Under the pieces are notes generated by a model. It saw only the letters and a program-made list of their open reading frames with translations, had not been told where the DNA came from and did no database searches. Below, piece by piece: positions 35,465 through 45,093 of a stretch of DNA of 64,000 nucleotides. The stretch is from Caballeronia humi (GTDB lineage: Bacteria; Pseudomonadota; Gammaproteobacteria; Burkholderiales; Burkholderiaceae), in contig NZ_FCNW02000031.1 of NCBI RefSeq assembly GCF_001544475.1, forward strand, positions 1 through 64,000, read 5' to 3'. Numbering within the stretch: the first letter of the stretch is position 1; every line of letters begins with the position of its first letter. Position numbers and translations under genes: made by a program.

Positions 35465-38167
35465 ATGTCCGCCACCGCACGACTTCATCCGCTCACGACA
35501 GTCACGGCCGCCATCTTCATCGTCATCGGCGCGTTGCTCGCGATCGGCGGCGTCGGGCTCGTCATGCTCGGCGGCTCCTGGTATTACCTCATCGCCGGCA
35601 TTGGCGTGCTGGTGACCGGGCTGCTGCTCCTGATCCGGCGCCGCTCCGCGCTGCTGCTCTTCGCGCTGGTGCTGTTCGCATCGACGATATGGGCCGTCGC
35701 CGAGGCACGCTTCGATTTCTGGCAGTTGCTCCCGCGCCTCGGCGTGTGGGTCGTCCTCGCGCTCTGGCTTCTGATTCCCGTCGTGCATCGCGGCGCGCTG
35801 TTCGGGCCGCCCGCGACGCCCCGCGCCGCGCGCACGCCGCTCGCCGCCGCGACCGTGCTCGCGGTGCTGCTCGGCATCGTGACGAGCTTTTACGATCCGC
35901 ATGACCGGCCCGGCCGCATCGACCTGAGCGCGGCCTCCGGCGCGCTGCCCGACGATCTGCGCGCCCCTGCCGACTGGACCGACTACGGCGGCTCGCCTCA
36001 CGGTCAGCGCTACTCGCCGCTCACGCAGATCACGCCCGAGAACGCGGGCAACCTGAAAGTGGCGTGGGAATTCCGCACCGGCGACATGCCCGGCCCCGAC
36101 GATCCCATCGAAACCACCGACGAAAACACGCCGATCAAGGTCAGCGACACGATTTTCGTCTGCACGCCGCACAGCCGCGTGATTGCGCTCGATGCCGCGA
36201 CCGGCAAGGAACGCTGGCGCTTCGATCCGCAGATCAAGAGCCCCGTCGGGTTCAAGCACTGGGAGCACATGACGTGTCGCGGAGTGTCGTACTGGGATGC
36301 GTCATTGCATCCGGCGGTGTCGGCGGCATCGGCGGCGAGTGACCGTGCCGCAGCAGTTTCGAACGATGCGACCGTGGCGGGCGTTACCGCGCCAGTCAGT
36401 GGCGCGGCCTCCGCAAGCGGTGCCGCGCCTTCGACCGATGCAATCACGGCCAGCATCACCACGCCTCCGAGTGGCGCGGCCTCCTCCAGCGGCGCGGCGC
36501 CTTCGACCGAGCCCGCCAGCCTCACGAGCGGTGCACCATCGGCAAGCCCTCACGCGCCGTCGGCAGACACGGCCGCGCTTGCGAGCAATGCTGCATCGGC
36601 GATCTCCCCCGGCGCCCCGGCAGCCCAAGTCGCCACCGCCGCCACACCCCCCACGCCAGCCGACTGCCCGAAACGCATCTTCCTGCCCACCGCCGACGCC
36701 CGCCTGATCGCCCTCGACGCCGACACCGGCAAACCTTGCTCCGGCTTCGGCAAGAATGGCGAAATCGACTTGCGCGCGAACATCGGCCCGTTCACTCCCG
36801 GCGGCTACTACTCGACCTCGCCGCCCGCCGTCACGCGCGGACTCGTGATCCTGAGCGGCCACGTCTCCGACAACGAATCGTCGAACGAGCCTTCGGGCGT
36901 CGTGCGCGCGTTCGACGTCCGCGACGGCCACCTCGTCTGGAACTGGGACGCGGGCAATCCCGGCGCGACCGAGCCGATCGCCGCCGACAAAACCTACTTG
37001 CGCAACTCGCCGAACATGTGGTCGGTATTCAGCGTCGACGAGAAGCGCGGCCTCATCTATCTGCCGATGGGCAACCAGACGCCCGACCAGTGGGGCGGCC
37101 TGCGCACGAAGGAAGCGGAGCGCTTCAGCGCGGGCGTCGTGGCGCTCGATGTCGCGACCGGCAAGCTGCGCTGGAACTATCAGTTCACGCACCACGACCT
37201 ATGGGACATGGACGTCGGCGGCCAGCCGACGCTCGTCGACCTGCCGACCGCGCAGGGCATGCAGCCGGCGCTGATCGCATCGACCAAGCAGGGCAGCATC
37301 TACGTGCTCAATCGCGAAACCGGCCAGCCGCTTGTGCCGATCACCGAGACGCCCGTGCCGCAAGGCGCAGCGCCGGGCGACCACACCTCGCCGACGCAGC
37401 CCGTCTCGGCGCTCAACTTCAATCCGCCGCAACTGCGCGAGCGCGACATGTGGGGCACCAATCCGTTCGATCAGTTGTGGTGCCGGATCGCGTTCCGGAA
37501 GCTGCGCTACGACGGGCCGCTGACGCCGCCGTCGCTGCAGGGATCGCTTGTCTATCCAGGCAATTTCGGCGTGTTCGACTGGGGCGGCATCTCCGTGGAT
37601 CCGGTGCATCAGGTGTTGATCGCCAACCCGGACTACATGGCGTTCACGTCCAAGCTGATTCCGCGCGAGCAGATTCCGTCGGAGGACGGCGGCAACAAGG
37701 GCAGCGAGACGAGCGGGATCAAGAAGGCGAGCGGCACGCCGTTCGGGTTCGAACTGAGCGCGTTTTTGTCGCCGCTCGGGATTCCGTGCCAGGCGCCGCC
37801 GTGGGGCTATGTCGCGGGCGTTGACCTGAAAAGCGGCAAGATCGCGTGGCAGCACAAGAACGGCACGATCCGCGATAGCGCGCCACTGCCGATTCCGATG
37901 CCGCTCGGCGTGCCGAGCCTGGGCGGCACGATCGTGACGGCGGGCGGCGTCGCGTTCCTGTCAGGGACGCTCGACTACTACGTGCGCGCCTACGATGTGC
38001 GCGACGGCAAGAAGCTCTGGCAGGCGCGCCTGCCGGCAGGCGGGCAGGCCACACCGATGAGCTACAACGATGCGCGCGGCAAGCAATACCTGGTGGTCGT
38101 CGCGGGCGGGCACGGGTCGCTCGGGACGAAGGCGGGGGATTATGTGATCGCTTACGCGTTGCCGTGA
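35465..38167 (+). CDS. gcd: Membrane-bound PQQ-dependent glucose dehydrogenase
   Basis: A 900-residue quinoprotein that oxidises glucose to gluconolactone in the periplasm and passes electrons to ubiquinone. Residues about 15-145 form the membrane anchor of several helices, followed by the eight-bladed PQQ propeller starting near 'DWTDYGGSPHGQRYSPLTQI'. Family landmarks include 'HWEHMTCRGVSYWD', 'CPKRIFLPTADARLIALDADTG', 'YYSTSPPAV', 'HHDLWDMDVGGQP' and 'QHKNGTIRDSAP'. Residues about 280-397 are an Ala/Ser/Pro/Thr insert between conserved blocks that are normally almost adjacent, which makes it about 100 residues longer than usual. ATG 35465 is chosen; the frame upstream is not protein-like. 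Confidence 0.95.
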   Translation: MSATARLHPLTTVTAAIFIVIGALLAIGGVGLVMLGGSWYYLIAGIGVLVTGLLLLIRRRSALLLFALVLFASTIWAVAEARFDFWQLLPRLGVWVVLALWLLIPVVHRGALFGPPATPRAARTPLAAATVLAVLLGIVTSFYDPHDRPGRIDLSAASGALPDDLRAPADWTDYGGSPHGQRYSPLTQITPENAGNLKVAWEFRTGDMPGPDDPIETTDENTPIKVSDTIFVCTPHSRVIALDAATGKERWRFDPQIKSPVGFKHWEHMTCRGVSYWDASLHPAVSAASAASDRAAAVSNDATVAGVTAPVSGAASASGAAPSTDAITASITTPPSGAASSSGAAPSTEPASLTSGAPSASPHAPSADTAALASNAASAISPGAPAAQVATAATPPTPADCPKRIFLPTADARLIALDADTGKPCSGFGKNGEIDLRANIGPFTPGGYYSTSPPAVTRGLVILSGHVSDNESSNEPSGVVRAFDVRDGHLVWNWDAGNPGATEPIAADKTYLRNSPNMWSVFSVDEKRGLIYLPMGNQTPDQWGGLRTKEAERFSAGVVALDVATGKLRWNYQFTHHDLWDMDVGGQPTLVDLPTAQGMQPALIASTKQGSIYVLNRETGQPLVPITETPVPQGAAPGDHTSPTQPVSALNFNPPQLRERDMWGTNPFDQLWCRIAFRKLRYDGPLTPPSLQGSLVYPGNFGVFDWGGISVDPVHQVLIANPDYMAFTSKLIPREQIPSEDGGNKGSETSGIKKASGTPFGFELSAFLSPLGIPCQAPPWGYVAGVDLKSGKIAWQHKNGTIRDSAPLPIPMPLGVPSLGGTIVTAGGVAFLSGTLDYYVRAYDVRDGKKLWQARLPAGGQATPMSYNDARGKQYLVVVAGGHGSLGTKAGDYVIAYALP

Positions 38168-38198
38168 GGACGCGCGCTCTGGATGGGGCGCGCGCCGG

Positions 38199-38810
38199 TT
38201 ATTTGATATCCGGATGCCGCACGTTCCATTGCCGGATCGCGCGGTTTTCGCGCTCGAAGCCGAGAATGCTGATCGTCGCCGTATCGAGCAGCAGATGCGC
38301 GCCGAGCGCCGCCGAATCACCGATCCAGCAGCCCGCGAACACGCGCAGGAAGTGTGCGTGAGAAAAAAGCGCGATCCGTCCCGGCGATGCCGCTAAACGC
38401 TGCACCAACGCCCGCGCCCGCCCTTCGATCTCGCCGATGCTCTCGCCTTCGGGAATCGGCGACTCCCACACCGACCAGCCCGGCGCACTCTCGCGGATTT
38501 CAGGCGTCGTGCGGCCTTCGTAGATGCCGTAGTCCCATTCGCGCAACTCGCGCTCGACTTCCGCGTGATCGCCCAGGCCGGCGAGCCGGCACGTTTCGAT
38601 CGCCCGCGACATCGGGCTCGTCAGCACGAGGTCGAAATGTTCCTGCGCGAGGATCGGCGCGAGCATTTGCGCCTGCGCCCGGCCGTGCTCGGTGAGCGGG
38701 ATGTCGGTGCGGCCGGTGTGCTGGCGCGACAGGCTCCATTCGGTCTCGCCATGGCGGATCAGCCAGATCTCGGCCTGGCTAGTGGAGTCTTCGGAGGCGT
38801 TGGCGTTCAT
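38199..38810 (-). CDS. Histidine phosphatase (phosphoglycerate mutase-like) family protein
   Basis: A 203-residue histidine phosphatase. The phospho-accepting motif is 'WLIRHGETEWS', and the second catalytic His is in 'IALFSHAHFLRVFAG'. 'REWDYGIYEGRTTPEIRE' carries the acidic proton donor region. It probably removes phosphate from a sugar phosphate or similar metabolite. The start is ATG 38810; the frame extends 67 codons upstream without protein-like character. It is convergent with gcd, and both stops are close. Confidence 0.92.
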   Translation of the reverse strand: MNANASEDSTSQAEIWLIRHGETEWSLSRQHTGRTDIPLTEHGRAQAQMLAPILAQEHFDLVLTSPMSRAIETCRLAGLGDHAEVERELREWDYGIYEGRTTPEIRESAPGWSVWESPIPEGESIGEIEGRARALVQRLAASPGRIALFSHAHFLRVFAGCWIGDSAALGAHLLLDTATISILGFERENRAIRQWNVRHPDIK

Positions 38811-39104
38811 CGGCGGGTCTCGCTGAGGTGTGAGGGGTTTCGACTCGACGATTCTACGACTGCATTCGAAGCGGCGCCGGTACGAGGTTTGCTCATCGTT
38901 GGGCATCGTCGTCAAGCGCAGGCATCGCCGCACCCTATCCGGCAAATGCCTTGCGCGCGCGTGGGATCGGAGCACGCAGCAATCCGCCGCGTTCTCCGTG
39001 GAATCCGCCAAAAAAACGCCCGAAACCGATCATGTCCGGCCGATACCGACGTAGCGGACGATAATCCGGATGAACGCTTTCGCGTGTCGGAAGGGGAAAT
39101 GCTC

Positions 39105-40919
39105 ATGAGCCGCTTGCCTTGCTTGGGCCGATTTTGGGTTTGTTTCTCCGCGCTGTTGCTTGCAATCGCACTCGCCGGTTGCAGTGGCGGCAGCAGTTCG
39201 ACGCCAGTATCGACGACGACCGGTGGCTCCAGTCCGGCAAGCGGTTCGGGCGCGGCATCGGAGGCTAGTCCGGCTTCGGGCGGCGGGACGGGGGCCGGCA
39301 GCGGCACAGGCACTGGCTCGGGAAGCGGCACAAGCGGTGGCACGAACGGTGGCACAAGCGGCGGCACGAACGGCGGCACGAACGGCGGTTCGGGCGGCAC
39401 ACCGGTCGTCAACGCAGCCGATGTCGCCACGTACCACAACGACATCGCCCGCACGGGCCAGCATCTGAACGAAACCGTACTGACGCCCGCGACGGTCAAC
39501 GCCGCATCCTTCGGCAAGCTCGCGGTTTTCAGCGTCGATGGCCCCGTCGATGCCCAGCCGCTCTACCTCGCCGCCCTGAAAATCGCTAACGGCACGCACA
39601 ACGTGCTCTACGTCGCCACCGAAAACGCGAGCGTCTACGCCCTCGACGCCGACACCGGCACGGTGCTCTGGCGCAAATCGACGCTCGGCCCAGGCGAAAC
39701 GACCAGTGATGACCACGGCTGCCCGCAAATCACGCCGCAGATCGGCATCACGGCGACACCCGTCATCGACCGGTCGCGCGGGCCGAATGGCGCGATCTAC
39801 GTCGTCGGGATGTCGAAGGACGGCGCGAACGCTTACCACCAGCGCATCCACGCGCTCGACCTCACGACCGGTGCGGAGCTTTTCGGCGGTCCGACGGAGA
39901 TCACGGCGTCCTTTCCGGGCAACGGCGCGAACAGCGTGAACGGCCGCGTGATCTTCGATCCGGGCCAGTACGCCGAGCGCCAGTCGCTGCTGCTGCTGGG
40001 CGGCGTGATCTACACCGGCTGGACGTCGCATTGCGACATCCAGCCTTACACGGGCTGGGTGATCGCCTACAGCGCCGACACCCTCGCCCAGACGAGCGTG
40101 CTCAACCTCACGCCGAACGGCTCGGGCGGGGCGATCTGGATGAGCGGCGCGGGCATGGCGTCGGACGGGACGTCGATCTATTTCCTCGACGCCAACGGCA
40201 CCTTCGATCCGACGCTCAACGCCGCCGAACATCCCGCGCTCGGCGACTACGGCAACGGCTTTTTGAAACTCGGCCCCTCGCCTTCGATGACGGTCACCGA
40301 TTATTTTCAGGCGTCGAACACGATTGAGCAGTCGAACGCCGACGAGGATTTGGGTTCTGGCGGTGTGCTCGTTCTGCCCGATCTCACCGATGCAAACGGC
40401 GTGACCCGGCATCTCGCGCTCGGCGCGGGCAAGAACTCGATCATCTACGTGGTGAACCGCGATTCGATGGGCAAGTTCGATTCGAACGCCGACCATATCT
40501 ATCAGGAGATTCGCGGGCAGATCACGGGTCCGGAATTCGGGATGCCGGCATATTTCAACGGGACGGTGTACATCGGCTCGATCGGCGATTCGCTGAAGGC
40601 GTTCAGCGTCGCGAACGCGCGGCTGTCGGCGGGGCCCGTCAGCCGCACGCCGAAGACATTCGGCTCGCCTGGAACTACGCCGAGCATCTCGGCGAATGGC
40701 AACGCGAACGGCGTCGTGTGGGCGGTGGAAAACGGGACGATCGCGGTGCTGCACGCCTACGACGCGACGAATCTCGCGACGGAGCTGTACAACAGCAATC
40801 AGTCGGGCGCGCGCGACCAGTTCGGGCAGGGCAACAAGTTCATCACGCCGACGATCGCGAACGGCAAGGTGTATGTCGGGACAAGGAACGGAGTGGGGGT
40901 GTTTGGGATGCTGCGATAG
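39105..40919 (+). CDS. PQQ-like beta-propeller lipoprotein
   Basis: A 604-residue exported lipoprotein. The signal ends in 'IALAGCSGG' with the lipid-bearing Cys. Residues about 28-100 are a Gly/Ser/Thr linker with 'GGTNGGTSGG' repeats. The rest resembles PQQ/pyrrolo-quinoline-repeat propellers ('LYVATENASVYALDADTGTVLWRK', 'IHALDLTTGAELFGG'). There is no clear PQQ-binding or dehydrogenase active site, so it may be structural or bind a ligand. ATG 39105 is preferred to 39099 for ribosome-site spacing. It is divergent from the phosphatase gene and not co-transcribed with gcd. Confidence 0.85.
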   Translation: MSRLPCLGRFWVCFSALLLAIALAGCSGGSSSTPVSTTTGGSSPASGSGAASEASPASGGGTGAGSGTGTGSGSGTSGGTNGGTSGGTNGGTNGGSGGTPVVNAADVATYHNDIARTGQHLNETVLTPATVNAASFGKLAVFSVDGPVDAQPLYLAALKIANGTHNVLYVATENASVYALDADTGTVLWRKSTLGPGETTSDDHGCPQITPQIGITATPVIDRSRGPNGAIYVVGMSKDGANAYHQRIHALDLTTGAELFGGPTEITASFPGNGANSVNGRVIFDPGQYAERQSLLLLGGVIYTGWTSHCDIQPYTGWVIAYSADTLAQTSVLNLTPNGSGGAIWMSGAGMASDGTSIYFLDANGTFDPTLNAAEHPALGDYGNGFLKLGPSPSMTVTDYFQASNTIEQSNADEDLGSGGVLVLPDLTDANGVTRHLALGAGKNSIIYVVNRDSMGKFDSNADHIYQEIRGQITGPEFGMPAYFNGTVYIGSIGDSLKAFSVANARLSAGPVSRTPKTFGSPGTTPSISANGNANGVVWAVENGTIAVLHAYDATNLATELYNSNQSGARDQFGQGNKFITPTIANGKVYVGTRNGVGVFGMLR

Positions 40920-41057
40920 CGGAGGCGGGTTTTGGGGTGCGGCTGGGGCGTCATCCGGTCGCGCCGCAGGATATGCCCGCCGCGCTCGCAACGCCCTGCC
41001 GCTTTTCAGGTTTCCGAGGCGTTCAGCATGGCCTTTTTGCGACGCCGAATCGCTTCA

Positions 41058-42029
41058 TCACATCACATCGACCACGATCTTCCCCCGCGCCGTCCCATCC
41101 GTGATCGCGTCGAACGCGAGGCCCGCCGACGCCAGCTCGAACCGCCGCGAATCCAGCCGCGGCACCAGTTGCCCCGCCTCCGCGAGCCGCGTCGCGACGC
41201 CCAGCATCTCGCCGAGATGCGCTCGCCCCTCGCCGCTCAACAGCGGATACAGCGTGAACACGCCCGAGTAAGTCGCCTCGCGAAACGACAGCGGCGCGAG
41301 CGCATGCGTGCCCCATCCGAGCGCGCTCACCACGTGCCCGAAATGTTTCACCGCCGCGAACGAAGCATCGAGCGTCGCGCCGCCGACCGTATCCACGACG
41401 ACGTCGAACCCCGCCCCCGCATACTGCTCGACGGTCTGCGCACGGTAATCGATCGCCGCGACGCCCAGCCGCTCGACGATCTCGACATCCCGCGCGCTCA
41501 CCGTCGCAGAGACCCCCGCGCCCAGCGAACGCGCCAGTTGCACGGCGACATTGCCGACACCGCCCGCGCCGCCCTGCACGAGCACGGTCTGCCCGGCCTG
41601 TACGCGGGCGCGATCGACGATTCCCGAATACGCGGTGACGAACGCGAGCGGCAGCGCGGCGGCCTCGCGCATCGAGAGATTCGAGGGTTTTCTCGCGAGC
41701 AGTGCGGCATCGACGGCCGCGTATTGCGCGAGCGATCCCTGAATCCCGCCGACGCCACCCGTCATGCCGTACACCTCGTCGCCGGGGCGGAACGCGGTGA
41801 CGCCCGCGCCGACCGCTTCAACGACACCCGCCATGTCGATGCCGGGCACGAGCGGCAGCGGATGCCTGGCATGCGCGGCGCCACCGGCGCGGATCTTGGT
41901 ATCGAGCGGATTGAGGCCGCTTGCCGCGATGCGCACGAGGACCTGCCCCGCGCCGGGTTCGGGCCTGGAAAGTTCGGTGAGTTCGAGCGGGCCGTTGTAG
42001 CGGTTGAGGACGAGGACTTGCATGGACAT
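41058..42029 (-). CDS. NADPH:quinone oxidoreductase-like (zinc-independent MDR) protein
   Basis: A 323-residue medium-chain dehydrogenase/reductase of the quinone oxidoreductase group. It has the MDR N-terminal barrel ('GLNPLDTKIRAGG', 'VPGIDMAGVVEAVGAGV') and the NADPH-binding motif 'VLVQGGAGGVGNVAVQLA'. The catalytic-zinc Cys/His ligands are absent, as in quinone reductases. It uses NADPH to reduce quinones or activated alkenes. It is divergent from a LysR gene 90 bases away that most likely regulates it. Confidence 0.93.
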   Translation of the reverse strand: MSMQVLVLNRYNGPLELTELSRPEPGAGQVLVRIAASGLNPLDTKIRAGGAAHARHPLPLVPGIDMAGVVEAVGAGVTAFRPGDEVYGMTGGVGGIQGSLAQYAAVDAALLARKPSNLSMREAAALPLAFVTAYSGIVDRARVQAGQTVLVQGGAGGVGNVAVQLARSLGAGVSATVSARDVEIVERLGVAAIDYRAQTVEQYAGAGFDVVVDTVGGATLDASFAAVKHFGHVVSALGWGTHALAPLSFREATYSGVFTLYPLLSGEGRAHLGEMLGVATRLAEAGQLVPRLDSRRFELASAGLAFDAITDGTARGKIVVDVM

Positions 42030-42119
42030 GATCGGTTCTCAAAAACGTTGCGATGCGTTCATAATCATCCATGCCATACCGCACGACAATCGACGAATTT
42101 GCACGACATCCAAACGAAA

Positions 42120-42989
42120 ATGAATGACAGAGCACTCGAATGGAGCGACGTCCGCATCTTCCTCGCGATCGCGCGGGCGGGCACGCTCGGCGGGGCGGCG
42201 AAACTCGCCGGCCAGACGCAGCCGACGATGGGCCGGCGCCTGCGCGCGCTGGAAGAAGCCGTCGAACAGACGCTTTTCCAGCGCACGGCTGACGGCTTCA
42301 TCCTGACCGACGAAGGCACTGCCGTCCTCGGCTACGCGGAGCGGATGGAGGAAGAAGCGCTCGGGTTTTCGCGCTCGCTCGCGGGCCGCGAGGAACAATT
42401 GACGGGCTTGCTGCGTGTTTCGTCGTCGGACTGGTTCGGCGTGCACGTGCTTACGCCGGTTTTTGCGCGGTTTCTGGCGCGTCAGCGCGGCGTCGCGATC
42501 GAGCTTGTCACCGATTCCCGGCGCTACAACCTCGCGCGGCGCGAGGCGGATCTCGTCTTTCGCATCACGCCGTTCGACGAGCCCGACGTCATCCAGCGCA
42601 AGCTCATGCACATGGATTACGCGCTCTACGGACACCTCGATCTCGTACCGCCGAGCGCGGGCAGCGGCGACGGCCACGCGCTCATCAGCATGGACAGTGC
42701 GTTCGGCACGCTGCCGGACGTCGCGTGGGTGAAGCGGATGCTGCCGCAGGCGCGTATCGCGTTCACGAGCAACAACCGCGAGGCGCAGGCGCGGATGTGC
42801 GCGGAGGGCATCGGCTTCGCGGTGCTGCCTTGCCCGCTCGGCGACGCGACGCCGGAACTGCGGCGTGTCGAACTGGCCGAAACGCCACCGGGGCGCGATG
42901 TCTTTTTAGGCTATCACCGCGATTTGCGGCGCCTCGCGCGGCTGCGCGCTTTGCTCGACGTGGTCATCGACGCGCTGGGCGGGGCGTGA
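42120..42989 (+). CDS. LysR family transcriptional regulator
   Basis: A 289-residue LysR regulator. The N-terminal winged helix-turn-helix is 'DVRIFLAIARAGTLGGAAKL' then 'TQPTMGRRLRALEEAV' (about residues 10-48), followed by the substrate-binding domain. It is divergent from the quinone oxidoreductase gene, the usual layout for a LysR and its target. The start is ATG 42120. The last about 110 bases are echoed, degenerate, just downstream (43029-43142). Confidence 0.93.
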   Translation: MNDRALEWSDVRIFLAIARAGTLGGAAKLAGQTQPTMGRRLRALEEAVEQTLFQRTADGFILTDEGTAVLGYAERMEEEALGFSRSLAGREEQLTGLLRVSSSDWFGVHVLTPVFARFLARQRGVAIELVTDSRRYNLARREADLVFRITPFDEPDVIQRKLMHMDYALYGHLDLVPPSAGSGDGHALISMDSAFGTLPDVAWVKRMLPQARIAFTSNNREAQARMCAEGIGFAVLPCPLGDATPELRRVELAETPPGRDVFLGYHRDLRRLARLRALLDVVIDALGGA

Positions 42990-43028
42990 CTACTGCGACG
43001 TAACGCAGCAGCGACGGCGCGATCTGGA

Positions 43029-43142
43029 TGAAGCGCCGCCGGGGGCGCGATGTCGTTCTCGGCAAACGCCGCGACCTGCGGTGCCTCGCGCGGTTGCGCG
43101 CTTTGCCCGACGTGACGGTCGATGCGCTCGGTGGCGCTCGAC
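43029..43142 (+). pseudogene. Decayed duplicate of a LysR 3' end
   Basis: About 110 bases that match the 3' end of the LysR gene just upstream (42880-42989), with roughly four of five bases the same by eye. In the right frame it reads 'RDVVLGKRRDLRCLARLRAL' against 'RDVFLGYHRDLRRLARLRAL', then both end near 'VDALGGA'/'IDALGGA'. One extra G after 'ccgggg' shifts the frame, and the 5' part of the gene is missing. Substitutions are partly at third positions, which fits the relic of a paralogue better than a fresh copy. Confidence 0.7.
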
Positions 43143-43188
43143 TGACCGCGGCGGCTGCCGAACGGACGAACATATCGCCCCGCGTGAC

Positions 43189-44106
43189 CTATCGAGACGG
43201 CACCCAGGCAAACGACGCGCTCACCGATTCCCCTGGCGCCAGCACACAGCCGCCTTTTACGTCGCGCATGGCATCGAGATTGATCCAGTCGACGGTATTG
43301 CTCACCGGCTCGACGCACAACAGCGACGGCTCGCTCGACGGCGCGTACAACACCATGTGGTCGAACGGCGCCTCGGCGCGCAGTGTGACGGCGCGCGCCT
43401 CGTCCGGCCACGCAATCGTCGCGCTGCGCGACCAGCCGGCGTAGTTATTGTCGAGATCGAAGGAGTCGGCGGGCATGCCTTCCGGCGACGCCAGCCGGTC
43501 GACGCTCGGATGCGTGGCGAGATGCGTCGGCAGCAGGTCGGGTGTCGCGTGCCACATCGCGGCAACCCGCGCGTGGATGCGCGTCGCGGACGTGCGCGGG
43601 TAGTACGGGTGATGGCCCATGCCGAACGGCATCGGCCGGTCGGACAGGTTGCGCGCCGTCATCGTCACGGTCAGCGCTTCGGCGGTGAGCGCGATACGCT
43701 GCACCGCTTCGTAGCGAAACGGCCAGTGGTGCGCGGGCTCGGCGGAGGGTTCATGGCTGAAATGCAATTCGACCGCCGTCTCCGTCGATGAAACCACGCG
43801 CCACGGCCGGCGCCATGCGTGCCCGTGGAGCGCGTGATCGAAGGCGTTGCCGTCGCCCGAGAGATCGATCGCGCGGCCGTCGAACACGAAACGCCCTTCG
43901 CGGATGCGGTTGCAGTATGGCAGCAGCGGAAAGCTCGCCATCCCGAGCGGATCGCGCGCCGCAAGCGCTTCGCGCGTCGCAGGGCGCAGCCAGTGGAGCG
44001 GGCCTTTATCGGTTTCGTCGAAGTACGCCGCGATGGCGCCGCCCACGTCCGGCGCGATCAGCACGTGACGCGCGCCAAACCGCAGTTCGATGAGTGCGGC
44101 GCTCAA
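43189..44106 (-). CDS. Aldose 1-epimerase family protein
   Basis: A protein of about 305 residues with the galactose-mutarotase fold. Landmarks are 'NRIREGRFVFDGRAIDL', 'HALHGHAWRRPWRV' with the conserved His, 'MGHHPYYPR' with the second His pair, and 'VEPVSN' with the catalytic Glu region. It equilibrates sugar anomers. I infer a TTG start at 44106, because TTGA overlaps the stop of the dioxygenase gene in the classic coupled arrangement; the longer frame upstream has no protein-like content. It belongs to the unit with the phytanoyl-CoA dioxygenase-like gene, facing the LacI/YtfQ-type sugar system. Confidence 0.85.
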   Translation of the reverse strand: MSAALIELRFGARHVLIAPDVGGAIAAYFDETDKGPLHWLRPATREALAARDPLGMASFPLLPYCNRIREGRFVFDGRAIDLSGDGNAFDHALHGHAWRRPWRVVSSTETAVELHFSHEPSAEPAHHWPFRYEAVQRIALTAEALTVTMTARNLSDRPMPFGMGHHPYYPRTSATRIHARVAAMWHATPDLLPTHLATHPSVDRLASPEGMPADSFDLDNNYAGWSRSATIAWPDEARAVTLRAEAPFDHMVLYAPSSEPSLLCVEPVSNTVDWINLDAMRDVKGGCVLAPGESVSASFAWVPSR

Positions 44107-44888
44107 TATGCGAAGTTCCGGTAGTTTTCGTCGAAGATGCGCGTCGTTTCTTCGACTTGCGGGTTGTAGCGCAAGAGTCGTCGTGCGCGCGCAGGCAGAG
44201 TGGCGAACACATGGCGCGGCACATCGATACGCACTTCCGGCCGGAAATACCACGCGCGGCTATAGCCGATCACGACCATCGGTCGCGGTGTGTCGGTGAG
44301 ATTCGGCGTCCCCCGATGCAGGCCGCGTACGTCGCGAATCATCACGTCGCCGAGGCGCATCGGCACGCGCTCGGGCGGGTAGCGACCGTCAGCCAGGCCC
44401 GCGAGTGCGTCCTCACGCGATATGCGATGCGTGCCGCGCGTCGTTTCGAGCGATCCGTTCTCCTCGTCCACATCGACAAGAGGAAAATTCACCGCAAGCT
44501 GGAACGACGGCGTCTCCGGAAAGTTGTCGAAGAGCGGCGGCGTGTCGCGATGCCAGTCCTGGAACACAGAGTCGCGTACGGGTGTATCAGTGGCGAGCTG
44601 GCACATCACCGGGTCCGGACCCGCCACCCGTTCGACGATGCCGAGCACGTCGTCGTCGCAGAAGATCGACGGGTCGGCGAATTCGCCTTCGAACGGCAAT
44701 GTCACGTAAAAGCGCCCCGGGCCGCGATTGCCGTCGCCCGCGCTTCGATGCGGCGCGAGGAGCGGGGCGAACGCGGCGCGCCATGCTTCGAGCGTCGCGC
44801 GCGGAAAGTGCTCGGGAAGCATGACGAAGCCATCGCGTTCGAACGCGGCGGCGAGCGTATCGCGGGCGCTTTCGTCGTATCGGGGCAT
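44103..44888 (-). CDS. Phytanoyl-CoA dioxygenase (PhyH) family protein
   Basis: A 261-residue Fe(II)/2-oxoglutarate-dependent dioxygenase-fold protein. The HxD iron motif is 'FQDWHRDTPPLF', and the distal His with its nearby Arg is in 'IRDVRGLHRGTPNLTDTPR'. 'FERDGFVMLPEHFP' is the usual PhyH opening. Bacterial members hydroxylate diverse small molecules, so the substrate is open. It is translationally coupled to an aldose epimerase and divergent from a LacI regulator and sugar importer, with LacI-type operators between them. This points to a sugar or glycoside-like substrate. Confidence 0.9.
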   Translation of the reverse strand: MPRYDESARDTLAAAFERDGFVMLPEHFPRATLEAWRAAFAPLLAPHRSAGDGNRGPGRFYVTLPFEGEFADPSIFCDDDVLGIVERVAGPDPVMCQLATDTPVRDSVFQDWHRDTPPLFDNFPETPSFQLAVNFPLVDVDEENGSLETTRGTHRISREDALAGLADGRYPPERVPMRLGDVMIRDVRGLHRGTPNLTDTPRPMVVIGYSRAWYFRPEVRIDVPRHVFATLPARARRLLRYNPQVEETTRIFDENYRNFAY

Positions 44889-45093
44889 AGCGTCGTCTCC
44901 TTTGTCGGCCAGGCTTGGCTCTGTCGGCCGAGTTGGCGTTGTCGTTCAAAGTTGGCGCTCCAGCGCCGTACTCCGATCCCAAGCGTCTAAGCCTGAGCGC
45001 GCTTGCTTCAGCCACGCGCCGTACGCTGGCTCCATGCAATGGAGTTGCACGCAATTCGCGCAGAATCGCACGCGCCACACAGCCCCGTCAATA

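Noticed and set aside
38171..38195. GCGCGC inverted repeat between gcd and the phosphatase gene
   Set aside because: Simple alternating GC repeat, expected by chance at this GC content; no T-tract.
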